Shown: positions 13,301 through 25,276 of the stretch, piece after piece | Layout of the letters: each line of letters begins with the position of its first letter | How positions within the stretch are numbered: the stretch's first letter is position 1 | Assembly (NCBI GenBank): GCA_035041965.1 | Contig: JAPYMA010001321.1 | Span: 46,773-110,772, forward strand | Direction of reading: 5' to 3' | Length of the DNA: 64,000 nucleotides | Origin: Anisakis pegreffii | Lineage: Eukaryota; Nematoda; Chromadorea; Rhabditida; Anisakidae | Position numbers and translations under genes: made by a program | The notes under the pieces: model-generated | Told to the model about the DNA's origin: nothing | The model's input: the letters and a program-made list of their open reading frames with translations, nothing else | Database searches by the model: none

Positions 13301-15626
13301 ATGGCCGATCACGAGGAAGACGAGAATGTGCCATTGCTCAACAACGAAGCAACTGCACCATCTACGCCCAATTACGAAGGTTCTTTTGAGGAAAAAGCGC
13401 CTCCCTCTCTCATTAACTTAAACTGTTTAAATTAACCTTTCAGCATGCTCCTGTAGTCGATGTGTCAATATTCCGTCGACAATTAAGGAGTAGCCCTTCC
13501 CCCACCCTCCCCACCCCCCCCCACATCTGTCACCTTTTGTTTTTAGCACTTCTGACAGCAAATATATTTACAGTTTGAATGGCATTGAATTTTTCTATTG
13601 CATGGCTCCTTCATATACCGATTTGATGTAGTGACTTTGTATGAGATCAGTTCATACGAAGTTATTGCGTGCATGAGATCGAAGGCTTTATGATTGGTTC
13701 TAGAAATTGTTTTGAGGCAAAAGCATTCATCCTTTTGAACGAGTTCGTTTTGTTCGATTGATTGCGATTGTTTGTTGATATTCCATTTGCAGAAAATAAG
13801 AAAGCATGATTTGTTGAAGTTAAACGGGATTGAGTTTAGGTGTAAACAATCCGGACGATGGCGCAAACGAAGAAGGTGAACGTATCTATACAAGGCCAGA
13901 GGAGCATTTTACAGAGCCACAGCACGCACCGATCACTCCTTCAGACGAAAACCCTGAAGCATCTCGTGTTGGTGGACCCACTGTGACATGTCGTGTTTGC
14001 TCGGCACTCATTCATATCGAGGGAAAGGTCGAAAACCATTCTTATCCATCGAAATTCTCTTCGATTATTTTGCCTCATTTCAAGTCAATTTACTTATAAA
14101 TTACTACCATCTTTGTAAATTGACGCTTCAGTTCCATTCATAAGATATAGTGTTTCTTTCTTTTTCAAGCTTTTTTTACAAAACATCAATGTGATCGGTT
14201 CTTCTCAAATCATGAAGAATTATTGATCTGGATCAAGTTCTACTCATGCCTAGCATCAGTACAACATCTTTGTTCGATCTGATATGAAATACAAATTTGA
14301 AAAAAGTGAACGCTGGGTTTAAATTGAGCAGTTTAGACTCGACAACACGTAGTCAAATGCTCACAGTGTAATGAAGCGACACCAATACGCGCAGCACCAC
14401 CAGGCAAAAAGTACGTGCGATGTCCTTGTAACTGTCTTCTTCTTTGCAAGGCCGCTTCGAACCGAATCGCTTGTCCACGTTCCAACTGCAAACGTGTCAT
14501 CACACTTGGTGGTAACACACCAGTCGGAACTGCTGTCAGGTTGGTTCATTCTTTTGTTTGCAGTTGATCTGGAGATCGCATTTTCGTTCGTAGGTTCATG
14601 GGTGATATATGTTTGATGTTTTATGCGCAATTCCCTAACAGTAAGTGTTTTTGTGTGGTTGTAATTCTTTCGCACGAATGAAAACTTGTCTCGTATTGAA
14701 GTCAGGATTGGATAGAACAATAAAAATGTTTCGTTTGATTTGAGATGAGTTTGTTACAGTCGGTTTTGTGTTTATCATAAAAACAATCATTTTTTAAATG
14801 AAACTTTTGATTGACGAGTAAATTTTAGAGCGCCAACAGGAACATGCCGTGTGGCGTGTGTTCATTGTCAAGAAGTGTTCATGTTCAACACACTCAACAA
14901 TACCGCTGCTAAATGTCCGCATTGCAAAAAAGTGTTCGTTTTTTCTCACTTCTACAGAATTTTTTCGCTAGTTGCCATCATTTTTCCAATGAAAAGTTTT
15001 TCGTTTTCCGATGAGAATTTCGTCATTTTCAAGAGAATAAGAAGAGTTGATTGTTTCGATTGCAGTTCATCGGTTGGTCAAAGCTATGCTCGTTCTCGCG
15101 CAATTATGTTTTTCTTTGCCGCTCTCATACTTTTGCTGATCGGTATTGGTGTCACTGTAAGTCATTCAATCAGTTTTGATTTTATTTATTGGTCACAAAC
15201 TTTTTCGATTACTTTTATCGATTATTGAATTCTATCTGTTTTTTAAAAATTTTTAATTATTGAAAAGATTTCGGCATGAAAATGACACAGAAAGCTTAAT
15301 AGCATAAATGCATGCATATTTTTGAATGAAGAGCGTGTCATTGATATCGTGTTTGCTTTCGTTTGTCATGAATCAGTTCAGGAATTAGAATAACAGTGGT
15401 GAATCTTATTATCAGTAGTTGATTATGAATTTGATGAATACTTATTTGAAGTGTCCTTTGGATGATGGTGTTAGAAAAATTTCAGATTGGTACACGTCAA
15501 ATAGCCGCATCCACTCCAGCACTCTATGCATTATGGGTTTTGATATATGTGATTGCTCTTCTTCTCTTTTTACGTTTCATCTATTATGTATCACTGAAAA
15601 CCAGTCAAATTCTTGGACCACTCTAA
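13301..15626 (+). CDS. TMEM55: TMEM55/PIP4P-type phosphatidylinositol-4,5-bisphosphate 4-phosphatase
   Basis: Six exons (13301-13379, 13840-14027, 14337-14539, 14829-14933, 15066-15156, 15486-15626) join in phase to 268 codons, close to human TMEM55A/B (257 and 277 residues). The N-terminus [15 protein letters not shown] is acidic with a dileucine-like lysosomal sorting motif. The cysteine-rich core has [43 protein letters not shown] and CX2C pairs. CKAASNR is the CX5R motif proposed as the phosphatase signature. Two hydrophobic helices follow ([17 protein letters not shown] and [18 protein letters not shown]), and the protein ends QILGPL. The family acts on late endosome and lysosome membranes, converting PI(4,5)P2 to PI5P. 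The last intron phase was decided by the conserved KVSSVG junction. An AATAAA lies near 16004. Confidence 0.95.
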
Positions 15627-18172
15627 ATATACATATTTTTGATATTTAAGCGACTTAAATCAGTCAGTAACTCCATCTATCCATTGAATCAAATTAGTGA
15701 TCCATTTGCTTAGTTGATCCATCAATCTGTTGATTCTGTTCATTTTATCCAATTTCCTTATCTCCCTTACCGTCACCATCATCATCATCAGTACCCCATC
15801 ACCGCATCGTTATCATCTCTAATCGAGCAACATTTTCATTCTCATTGAACCACTTCAGTAATTTTGCACAGAACATTTGCATTCGATCGTTTTTATTCAA
15901 AAATTAATCACTGATTGTGAGAAGAAAATTGTTTGGTACGGTGGAAATGTTGATGAATTCAGTTTGATTACAAATACATTAATTTACTCTCCATTCCAAG
16001 ATCAATAAACTGTGATTTCAATTTGATAACATTTCGATGGTTTTTCATTTTTATCGATCAATTCCAGCCTTTCTTGTTTCATTTTCTTTCCCTTCAGTCC
16101 CGTTTCAATTTATTCACTTTTATATCTTTAACTTTGAGGACGTTTATGAAATCTTTCTCAGATTCATTCATTTATGGTTTATTATTATTACTCTTATTAT
16201 TATTGTTATTATAATTATTACTATTATATTGTTCTTATTACTATTATTATTATTATCATTTTTGTTATTACGTTACTGTAATCTTTTGCCACGCTCTTCC
16301 ATTAGGATTCGTCCAATCCGTTTTGCATCTCTTTCTCTCTTAGTATATTTTATTTCTTAGCTCGGTTTTAAGATGAATTAAAGTGTTTCATTTGATTAGT
16401 AAGATTTTATGGAACTATGAATGTGTGCGGTGATCGGGTTTGAACAGAATGTTGACGTTAATATTCTGTTGGTGATATCGAGTATGTAATGTGGTAAATA
16501 AGTTCGATTTGTGTAATAATTGCCAAGTAAATTTGATTTTTATTTTGATCACTCCGAGCATTATTGCTGTGTTCACTATTCGTTTATTATTCGCATAGTT
16601 ATGTGCTGATATCTTCCCGGTTTCTGAAACCGTCTCACTTAAATATATTTTTCTGTTTTCGGTTGATTAAAAGTTACGTGATCGATTTCTTCTTCAGAGC
16701 GCTGCGTATCTGTCGAATTTTTTAAAATTAGTTTTCGTGTGTATTATTCTTCTTTTCACTTCATTTCGAGTGAATACCATTTTATTTGCTGTGAATGTTT
16801 TACGCTTTACTATTATTTTCATTATGATTACGATTATTATTGTTGTTTGAATTGTCACTATTTTTATTGCCGTTATCACATATTATAACGATCATTTGAT
16901 GGATTAGCTTGCACACCAATTCGTTATTATTGCATTATATTACTCATCATCTTCCGTATAATTTCCACTCTATACATACACATTTATTTGGTTATTCTTC
17001 AGTCGCAGTTGATCATCCATTGTATTTATGATACGAGTTTCATTTTTGTATTATCCTTTGAATTCTTTGAACGGTATCTATCGTTGATAAGTCATAAAGC
17101 ACATGTGATTCGTTGGAATTCGGCTCTTTTTTGCTGTGTGCTTGCTCGACATTTCATTTTGTTCGTTATCTTCACATGAGATGAGACTGTTACTGATCGT
17201 GAAACTGGGTCGTTGCTATAAAGTGACGAGGTTAGATAATGCGGATGGAGAGCGATGCAAAGGAGGGGTATCTCTGATAAGTAGTGACGGTTTTGGAAGA
17301 GTTAACGAATTGGATGAATGAAGATTATAGTCGAAGTGGGGATGGGATAAATGAGTAGTACAGAACAGTTGATAATATGACATTTTGAGAAAATGCTATG
17401 TCTGCGGTACTGATTCATAATTTTTGGATTATGACAACCAAAATTTCTATTGGGAATGGCGATTTGGTTGTTGTTGTTATTAATAGTTTGTTTTAGTCAT
17501 TTCTTATTGCTTTTTCTACTTCTCTCTTTATCCTTCATATTGGGCGTACAAAATTGCAGTTTGTATTTTGCCAATTTTTGCTCAGTGTTTCAATCATTGA
17601 AATCTTTTAGCAACGAGAATTTGAGGTTTTTCGTTTCAATCGATTTCATTTCGCAAATTTGTTCGATAATAAATGTTATGAATTTATATTTGGAGTGTGA
17701 TGTATCAGCTGAGTGCATTTTCAAAAACTGTCTTGCATAAAACAGTTGCGCTTTCATATTACCTGGAGTGGCCATAAGACTATCAAACTCTTCTGATGTT
17801 GCCGTATGTCACAGTGTGTTTCTGCTCGCTCCTTAACGTTGCCCTGAATTGCCAGGTTTCTTTAATCTCCTATTCTCTATTGCACTTCTCTCTACCTTCT
17901 TGTTAGGAGTCCCGAATGATCTTCTCCGTTCACCAGCGTACTTCTCAACCAATAAAATGTGCGAGTCCGTCTATCGTAATCCGTTCTTGGTAGATGAGGA
18001 GAATGGAGTTGGTGGTCGTAACTTCTCCTCTGAGTTGTACTTCGAATTTGGTTTCTCTTGCTCTTCAATAAAAATCCTCGAAAGCATGCATGCTGATCAC
18101 GATAAGAACGTAATGCAAAAAGTAACGTTTTCTTGAGATTTACAGGGCAGATATCAAGTGTACATTGTTTAT
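15627..18172. other. Intergenic AT-rich region with simple repeats
   Basis: The stretch is pyrimidine-rich, with TCA and TTATTA simple repeats. Overlapping frames around 17850-18200 exist on both strands but none carries a recognisable domain. A TTTACAG site ending at 18145 may be the trans-splice acceptor of the LYR gene. Confidence 0.6.
16175..16270. repeat. Imperfect TTATTA trinucleotide repeat
   Basis: Runs of TTATTATTA interrupted by C and G make about 95 bp of low complexity. This explains the poly-leucine frames seen here, which are not genes. Confidence 0.85.
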
Positions 18173-18906
18173 ATGCTCCGTTCAAAAGTGCTATCATTGT
18201 ACAAACGTTTGCTGAAAAGTGCTGATAGTTTGGTGTTCACTGACAAGGATTTTTATCGTTATCGAGTTCGTCAAGAATTCACGAAGCGCAAGCATTTGGC
18301 AAGTGAAAAACAAATTGCGACGTTGTTGCAAGTATGCTTATTGCTTTTGAATGGCGATTTTTATTGAATATTGACAATTAATTACAATGATGGGGGAAGG
18401 GATAGAACTGAAATTTGAAGGTGTCTTCTTATTGTTGATTCGAAGAATTGAATCCTCTAACTGGATGAAGGTGCAATAGTTCAATGCGTATGAGATCAGA
18501 ATTTCATGTAAATGTTTTCGAAGTGTTTTTAGAGGATTGTTACGTCTTGAGTTGTGATTTCATTTCGTTTAGCAATAATCAGTTGCGATTCACACTGATC
18601 ATTATTGATAAACTGCATCGTTTGCTCAGTAAAGGAAGATCGTAGCTGAAAGAATAGTGAATGTGAACTCAGAGCCATACCATGAAATCAAAAATTATCA
18701 TAAAAGTCTACAAGAGAAGTTACTTGTTGCTATAAAATCCGCTGCCGAACACTCAATATTGCAACTATTGTCATGAGGCAAAATCACACTTTTATCTGAA
18801 ATGACAGTTTGAAGTGAGTATTTTTCAATGAATTTATGTGCCGTTCTGAAGCAATTTCAAATTACAGAAAGGTGAACGTATATTAGAAGAGAAAAGAGTG
18901 ATTTGA
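18173..18906 (+). CDS. LYR-motif mitochondrial microprotein (MIURF/AltMIEF1-like), two exons
   Basis: Exons 18173-18331 and 18868-18906 join in phase 0 to 65 codons. The frame starts MLRSKVLSLYKRLLKSA, then has FTDKDFYRYRVRQEFTKRK, and the short last exon adds KGERILEEKRVI. This matches the LYR family (L-Y-K/R near the N-terminus, a conserved F and basic helices), and the (F/Y)TD.D(F/Y)Y..R.R.EF pattern is that of the MIEF1 upstream-frame protein, a mitochondrial matrix factor tied to the mitoribosome. LYR proteins bind the acyl carrier protein. The ATG at 18173 is preferred; an in-frame GTG lies at 18158. The stop is 40 bp before the OSGEP start. The product was too short to be obvious without splicing. 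Confidence 0.85.
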
Positions 18907-18946
18907 AAGTTGTATCACAAGGCGATAAGCAATAATCAACGAGAAT

Positions 18947-21540
18947 ATGGTTTGCATATTGGGTATTGAAGGGAGCGCCAATAAAATTGGTGTTGGTATT
19001 GTGCGGGATGGAGAGGTATGCAAATGTATCTCTTTTGCTTCTTGAAAAACATCTGAAAATGCTTCTTCACTCGCTGAACTTGAGTCTCAAGTCTGCGCTC
19101 TGTCGAACGTAAATGTCCATTTGATGTTTCTACTTTCAAGGTGATCTCGAATCCGCGTGCCACATTCCACGCACCCGCAGGCCAAGGTTTTCGTCCCGCT
19201 GAAACAGCAGCGCATCATCGACAGCACGTCGTACACATCGTAATGGCAGCACTTCAGGAAGCTAAAATTAAGGTATTTGATTATAATAAGGTATTTGATT
19301 AAGGTATTTGGTATTAAGGTATTATAAGGTATTTGATTATTATGATAATAATAATGGCGACGTGATAACAGAGGTATGAGCTCTTAATGAATTGTGATTA
19401 CTGATTAAAGGAATAAATATTAGCAGTGATGTGACAGTTTGAAAAATTGAAGACAACTGATAGGTCCACTTCAAGATACATTGAAGATTCAAAAAGTAAT
19501 TTTTGATTCAATAATAATCTTGATATTCAATCTGTTTAGTAATAATGAATTCCATGTTGTTCGTAATTATTTGCTTATTGCTTACAATCAGTGTAATCCA
19601 TTTAAAGCAATCGAATTTGCAGGATCCGAAAGTAGAAATAGATGGAATAGCATATACAAAAGGTCCAGGTATGGGTGCACCGCTTCAAGTTGGTGCAGTA
19701 GTCGCTAGAATGTTATCGTTGATGTGGCAGAAACCCATTTTACCGGTTAATCACTGCGTTGGTCACATCGAAATGGGTCGTCTCATCACGGGCGCCGAAA
19801 ATCCAGTGGTTTTGTATGTGAGCGGTGGCAATACTCAGGTTCATTCTCAAGAAAAAATATTTTCGTTCTTCATTTTTGTTCACTAAATTTGCTCGATAAT
19901 TGTGTTATTCGAATAGTTCAATGTGGACAATTTAATTAATCGTTGAATGTTTTTGAAGGTGATTTCTTATTCGAATAAACGCTATCGAATATTTGGTGAA
20001 ACACTCGATATGGCCGTTGGAAATTGTTTGGATAGGTTAGCGCTCTTCTCTATTAGTTATCTTCTTTTGTCAACTGCTCAAATGCTTTGTTTCTATTGTT
20101 TAATTATGATTGTTTAAGATCACAATACGTTGTAATAATCGAAATTGTTTCATAATTGTTGTCTCTACCGTAACCAACTATGATCAATGAATCGTTGTTG
20201 ACCCAGTTACTTCTTCCCGAATGTCTAATATTCTGTTTGTATTTAGCAGATGGCATAGAGTGTGGTCATCGTCTTTGTGCAAAACTAATTTGATCCAGTC
20301 GATCCATATGCTTATAATGAGCTGTTAATTGAGTCGTTCGTTCGTATCATTGAGTTCACATTATATGTGTTTTCTTGAATCACTGAACATAAAAGCTTGC
20401 CTACATTTATCCTCCAATCAGTTGGCGTATAATGGATGAAGTTTCAGGTTCGCACGTCTTCTGCACCTTCCCAACGATCCATTTCCAGCCTATAACCTGG
20501 AGCAGTTAGCACTGAAGGGTGAGAAGTTAATATCGTTACCGTATACCGTTAAAGGTATGGATCTGTCGCTTTCTGGCGTTCTCTCGTACATCTCAACTCG
20601 TGGATTAAGCATGATCGAATCGGGTGAATGCACTGCAACTGATCTGTGTTTTTCTTTACAAGTTGGTTATTCATATTTCATTGTGTCATCGACGATTCGT
20701 TATTCATTTGATACTTTGAGATGTGGCGCTTTTGAAGTTCTAGATGGGAACTTTGAATGTTCTGTTGTTAATGGCCCGAAATTTGTTTTCAATCGATCGA
20801 TGTGGAACTTTTAAGGGTTCATCAAATGTGATTTTCTAATCGGAATTTCTTATTATATATCACAGTTTCTGATGATTTCATCAAATCGAAACGCAATTCT
20901 GTATCGATGTTGAATCATTCGCATTGTAACAGTGAATAATAAATTCAACTATTGGTTGAATGAGAAAAATGGAAAACAGAGTATTTAATTATGAATAGCT
21001 GATAAAGGGGTGCATCTTGAGGAGACAGTGTTCGCAATGTTGGTTGAGATAACGGAGCGTGCGATGGCACATTGCGGTAGTAATGAGGTGTTAGTGGTTG
21101 GCGGTGTGGGCTGTAATAAGCGACTGCAGCAAATGATGCAAATCATGGCAAATGAAAGGTGACATGCATTGATTTTTATCACTCACTTTTGCATTCTCTT
21201 ATTATCTATCTCATTCGACTTAGTTCATTGAGTTCTGTTCGCTGATAAAACCAAGACATCTATAATTATGAGATCGCTGAATGGAATACTGTCAACAAGG
21301 TTCGAGGAAAAGATTGGTTTCTGCGTTGAGGAATAGACGCGCCTTCAACGAATGAATCGAATTGTTTTCAGAGGTGCGAAATTATTTGCAACGGATGAGC
21401 GATTTTGTATTGATAACGGTGCGATGATAGCACAAGCTGGTTGGCATATGGCTCGTGCGAATGTGCATGCACGATTGGAACAGTCCACTATCACACAGCG
21501 ATATCGCACTGATCAAGTGCATATCGCTTGGAGGGATTAA
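18947..21540 (+). CDS. OSGEP: OSGEP/Kae1, KEOPS complex tRNA threonylcarbamoyl transferase
   Basis: Catalytic subunit of KEOPS, which transfers the threonylcarbamoyl group to A37 of ANN-decoding tRNAs (t6A). Exon 1 (18947-19015) gives [18 protein letters not shown]. The next exon (from about 19141) has [19 protein letters not shown], then [37 protein letters not shown] (HxxxH metal ligands) and LYVSGGNTQ (nucleotide loop). Later exons give [53 protein letters not shown] and [20 protein letters not shown] (metal-binding Asp). The protein ends [14 protein letters not shown], like human OSGEP. It is the cytosolic/nuclear form, since there is no targeting peptide. All key residues are present. 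The first frame starts 40 bp after the LYR stop without an obvious TTTCAG between them. Confidence 0.96.
19272..19345. repeat. Minisatellite repeating a splice-donor-like unit
   Basis: Copies of AAGGTATTTGATTA and variants occur four to five times immediately after the OSGEP second exon, beginning at that exon's own AAG/GTATTTG donor. A short AATAAT tract follows. Confidence 0.8.
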
Positions 21541-21850
21541 GCTTGTCTTACACTCAATTAGTCATGGAAGCATTTGCTTTATTTTAAAATTCTGAATTTA
21601 TCTTTTATTAAGCATATGTTTTGTTGATTCTGTCATTGTGTTTTGATTATTTGTTCGTTTTGTTGATTGTTGACGTTCGATTGATTACCTGATTGAATGA
21701 TTGGTCTTTAGGATAGCGTGAGTGTGTTTGGAAATTTTAATATATTTTTTCGATTTCAAGCAGTCGTGAATTTGCATTTCACATTATAGTTTTCGCATCA
21801 GAAATAAGAATGAGTTGAATCATTATTTTGGACAGTTTGATAGCAAAACG

Positions 21851-23249
21851 ATGAAATCGCGCGGTTTCGTGGTTATTTTCGCTGCGTTGATTTGCGTTGT
21901 TGATTCATTTTTATTTACAAATGACCGTTACAATTCCTCTAGCGTTGAGGTGAAGGTAAATGACCGCATTTTTGGTTTGTTTTATATAATTGTCGTATTG
22001 CTTTTGTTATACATATGTCACTTCGTATTGTGAATAGGGAACTGTTTCTTCTAACTTCAGGAGTACCAGTCATGATGAAAGATGAGCTAATTAACCGCAC
22101 TTTTGAGAGAATGTCAAATTAATAATGCATGAGATTATTTCTTTTTCCTCACCATCACTAATAAATAAGCGTTTCGAGTCGATTAATTTCTAGATTTCAG
22201 CAATATTTCGGTTGAAAGTTAACTTTTGGTTGTTATTTTTGATTGTTGACTTTGTTTTTGTTAAATAAAAGTTTTACGTACGTATCGAACAAATGAGCAT
22301 AACGTGAACGTATTCAAACAAAATTATTCCTCACACTGGAAACCAAAGCTCATAGAATTGATCATTCAATAGGTAGATCAACTGTTCTTTTAAAATTGTA
22401 TTTGCCTAATCAAAGCAACTGAACTTTCTTAGTTAATTAGTTTTGAGTTCCTAATGTATACTTTTGATTAGTGGTAATACGGAGTTTTCTCTTACGTAAA
22501 CTCGTTGAAAGCTTCCTTATCCTTGGCACACATGATTTGGTATGCATTATATTTGAAATGTGATAAGTTGTGTTATTTTTGAACAATGTTAGAATTCAGC
22601 GATGATAGCAATTTTTTTGAGTAAGGCCCACGAAACTGATTGTTAGTCTGTTTTCAATAGCAGTCTCTCCGTGTACTATTCAATCAGATTGTGCATGTAT
22701 CCCACCTCAAGATTCTGTCAGTTGATGTTTTATTCCAGGAAGCTTGGTGTCGAAATGCAGCTGAAAACTTCAGTTTGATGGTGATTGTGCTCGCAATTGC
22801 ACCGTCCGTCATCAATTTGTGCACTGTTGTTGTGATTATTTTTACGGTAGTTCATGTGAAGCAACTCAAAAGTGTCACTGAAGCTGTTTCGAGCAGGTTA
22901 TTGCTCACACATCCACAACGTTTGTCACCGACAGCTGCTGATCGTTGAACAAAGCTCACTGAATAGAACATGTTAATTGTCATTCATTCTAAAACCAATC
23001 TTACGATTAGAGCTCATTCGATTTCATAAAAGTCAAGCATTTTTCAGTTGATAATGTCAATTTACTGTTCGTTTTCTCATTGTCTGCAGTGCACATTGGT
23101 TGATACGTACATCAGTGAGAGTTGGTTTGGGTCCGACTGCGAATCGTGCTCTATTGGTGTATGCACGTAAGCAAGGTTACACGAATTTGATTCCTCGACC
23201 CTCAGTCAAAGAGTCAAATGCCAGTAGCAGATCTACACGCACACAATAG
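21851..23249 (+). CDS. Unrecognised small protein with signal peptide and one transmembrane segment
   Basis: Three exons (21851-21955, 22739-22896, 23090-23249) join cleanly in phase to 140 codons. The N-terminus MKSRGFVVIFAALICVVDSF is a signal peptide. A short extracytoplasmic part follows (NSSS sequon-like site, one Cys). The membrane segment VIVLAIAPSVINLCTVVVII leads to a basic segment (VKQLKS, LIRTSVRVGLGPTANRAL), and the tail is Ser/Arg rich (SNASSRSTRTQ). Read as a type I single-pass protein of the secretory route. No family was recognised. It lies 310 bp after OSGEP and 760 bp before TXNDC17, too far for a classic nematode operon. A GAATAAAGG signal near 23685 could end it. Confidence 0.7.
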
Positions 23250-24009
23250 TCAACAATCTCAAGTCGTTTTCTCATACACTGTCAATGATGATCTCAGTTG
23301 GAAATGCGTTATCTTGATGTATTAAGCATAGACATCTGACTATGAATATATTCAGTTTGTATGCACTTGTTTACGTATGCTTCATGCAAATTATTCGAGT
23401 AGTTGTGTAGAATATATTCAAATGAGTATGTGCTGAAGTAATTCATTTTCCTGTTACGGTTTGATCTTAAACTGGAACGTTGTTTGGTAGCAGTATAGAA
23501 GCGGTCACACCAGTGAATTGCCGGATAGTGGTGATTCCGTTCAGAAATTACCACATAATCCTGTGTTAAAACTTATTCATGATATTTGTCACTTTTAATG
23601 ATTCACAGTGATATTTGGAATTGCTGTGAATTTATATTACGATCAAATTACATATTGATGTTGAAATTTATGTATTGAATGTTGAATAAAGGTTTTTTGT
23701 TGTTTAGAAATTCTCCTACATTCATCCGAAATGAATCAGTTCGCATGGTTTATTTCCAAACATATCTTTTTCTTTCAATCTTTATATGCTCTTAAAACTT
23801 TGTATTGAGGAAGCGTGAACTTATAAAGGGACATTTAATGTCAAACTGTCGTTTTTCTGAATAATCCCATTTCGACCATCGATTCAGCGATCTCAAAACA
23901 GTTGCTTCAATCAGTTAGCTTTTATAAGATGGAATCTCATACGATTTAAATTTTGACAATGATAATTCGGAATACAACTTATGCAATGACTAACTTCAGT
24001 GGCAGCAAT

Positions 24010-25276
24010 ATGGTTCTCGAGACAATAACTCTCGAAGGATACGATGCGTTGAAGAAGGTTTTGGATGGTTCGAAAACTCGAACTGTCATTCTCTTCACAG
24101 GATCCAAAGACACTTCAGGCAAAAGCTGGTGTCCAGACTGCGTTGCTGGTTCGTAATTGAGAGAGTCTTCTAGTTTCGTCTTCTGTTGATTTCTTTTTAT
24201 TGCAAACACAAATACCCAAAGCAAATAAATCGGAAAGGTCAATTGAAATCTAAACCGTTCACCAAAAATGATTGTTTCCTCTTCAGCTGAACCAAATTTG
24301 AATAAAGTAATCGAATCGCTGTCGGCATCGTCATTCGCTGCACAAAACAACGTTCGTTTTGTGGAGTGCCGCGTAGGTCTACGCGAATAGTTAGTTATTT
24401 GACTGCGGTATTCTGGAAAACTTATCGTTAATTCAATAAAATTATTCGTCGTTCGAATCATTAGTCTTCCGTTTGATGTGTTTTATTCTTGCAGAGAAAT
24501 TTTTCAACTGTTCTGAATACGCATTGATTTTGTATTGTTTTTTCGTGTTACTGGTATTGATAAGAAGCGATTTTTGATTACTTTCAAATTTTGACGATTG
24601 TGATTCCTTTCCGAGGATTCGTTTTACAGGATGAAATCTCATACGACTAAGTTAGAACCGCGAAGTGAATATTATTTTGAGAATTGAACGAACCGACTGC
24701 TCAGAATCATTATTTCAGAATCTTCAAATAGTATTTTCTTACCTTAATTGGAAAGCGTAGAAAGCAAAATAATACACGAAACAAATCGCCTGCATCCGTC
24801 TCGTATCGCTCATAACATAAGTGGATATATAATTCGTGAATATTGATAGAGTTTGAAAATATTCATTGAATGAAAGTCGTTGTCATTAGTTTAATTTATT
24901 ACATGATTCAGTTGGAAGGATCAAACGAATCCGTTCAGAACCGATGCAACTTTCAAAGTATCCTCAATTCCGACACTTATCGAATACGGTGTCAAAGTAA
25001 TTTCACATTTATCGTTATTTTCTTTTCGTACTTCGAGATTGTTGTAATGCGACAAAATGGAGCAAAGTTGTGTGGAAGAAGAAACATTACAAAATGATTG
25101 TTTTCTAAGCGATTCGTTGGTGGCATTTACTGTGGAAGTGGCGAGAGGAAAAAATTGAAATGCTTCATTGAAAGTGCAAAAATTGTGAATCATTTTTCTT
25201 TTAGGGTAAAAAACTGGTCGATAAGCAGCTAACAAACGAAACACTTGTTAAAGAGTTTTTCACTGAAGAGGATTAG
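24010..25276 (+). CDS. TXNDC17: TXNDC17/TRP14 thioredoxin-related protein
   Basis: Four exons (24010-24148, 24287-24389, 24912-24996, 25205-25276) join in phase to 132 codons (human 123). The active site is KSWCPDCVAAEP, the WCPDC motif diagnostic of TRP14. This is followed by FVECRVGLREYWKD, FKVSSIPTLIEYGVK (cis-proline of the thioredoxin fold) and the tail LVDKQLTNETLVKEFFTEED. The family is a cytosolic disulfide reductase served by thioredoxin reductase, acting on small substrates such as cystine. The second intron uses a GTTAGT donor, chosen because it restores the conserved YWKD. An in-frame ATG exists at 23959, but CTTCAG just before 24000 looks like a trans-splice acceptor, so 24010 is preferred. 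Confidence 0.94.

Noticed and set aside
16023..16360. Hydrophobic rightward ORFs rich in Leu and Ile
   Set aside because: They are translations of a TTATTA repeat in two frames, with no support as genes.
17849..18197. Overlapping ORFs on both strands upstream of the LYR gene
   Set aside because: Three frames are open at once without a recognisable domain, and the true LYR start lies just downstream behind a TTTACAG site; probably chance or 5' UTR.
23979..24461. Leftward 160-codon ORF
   Set aside because: It is antisense to two TXNDC17 exons, whose rightward frame has the WCPDC active site and consistent splice phases.
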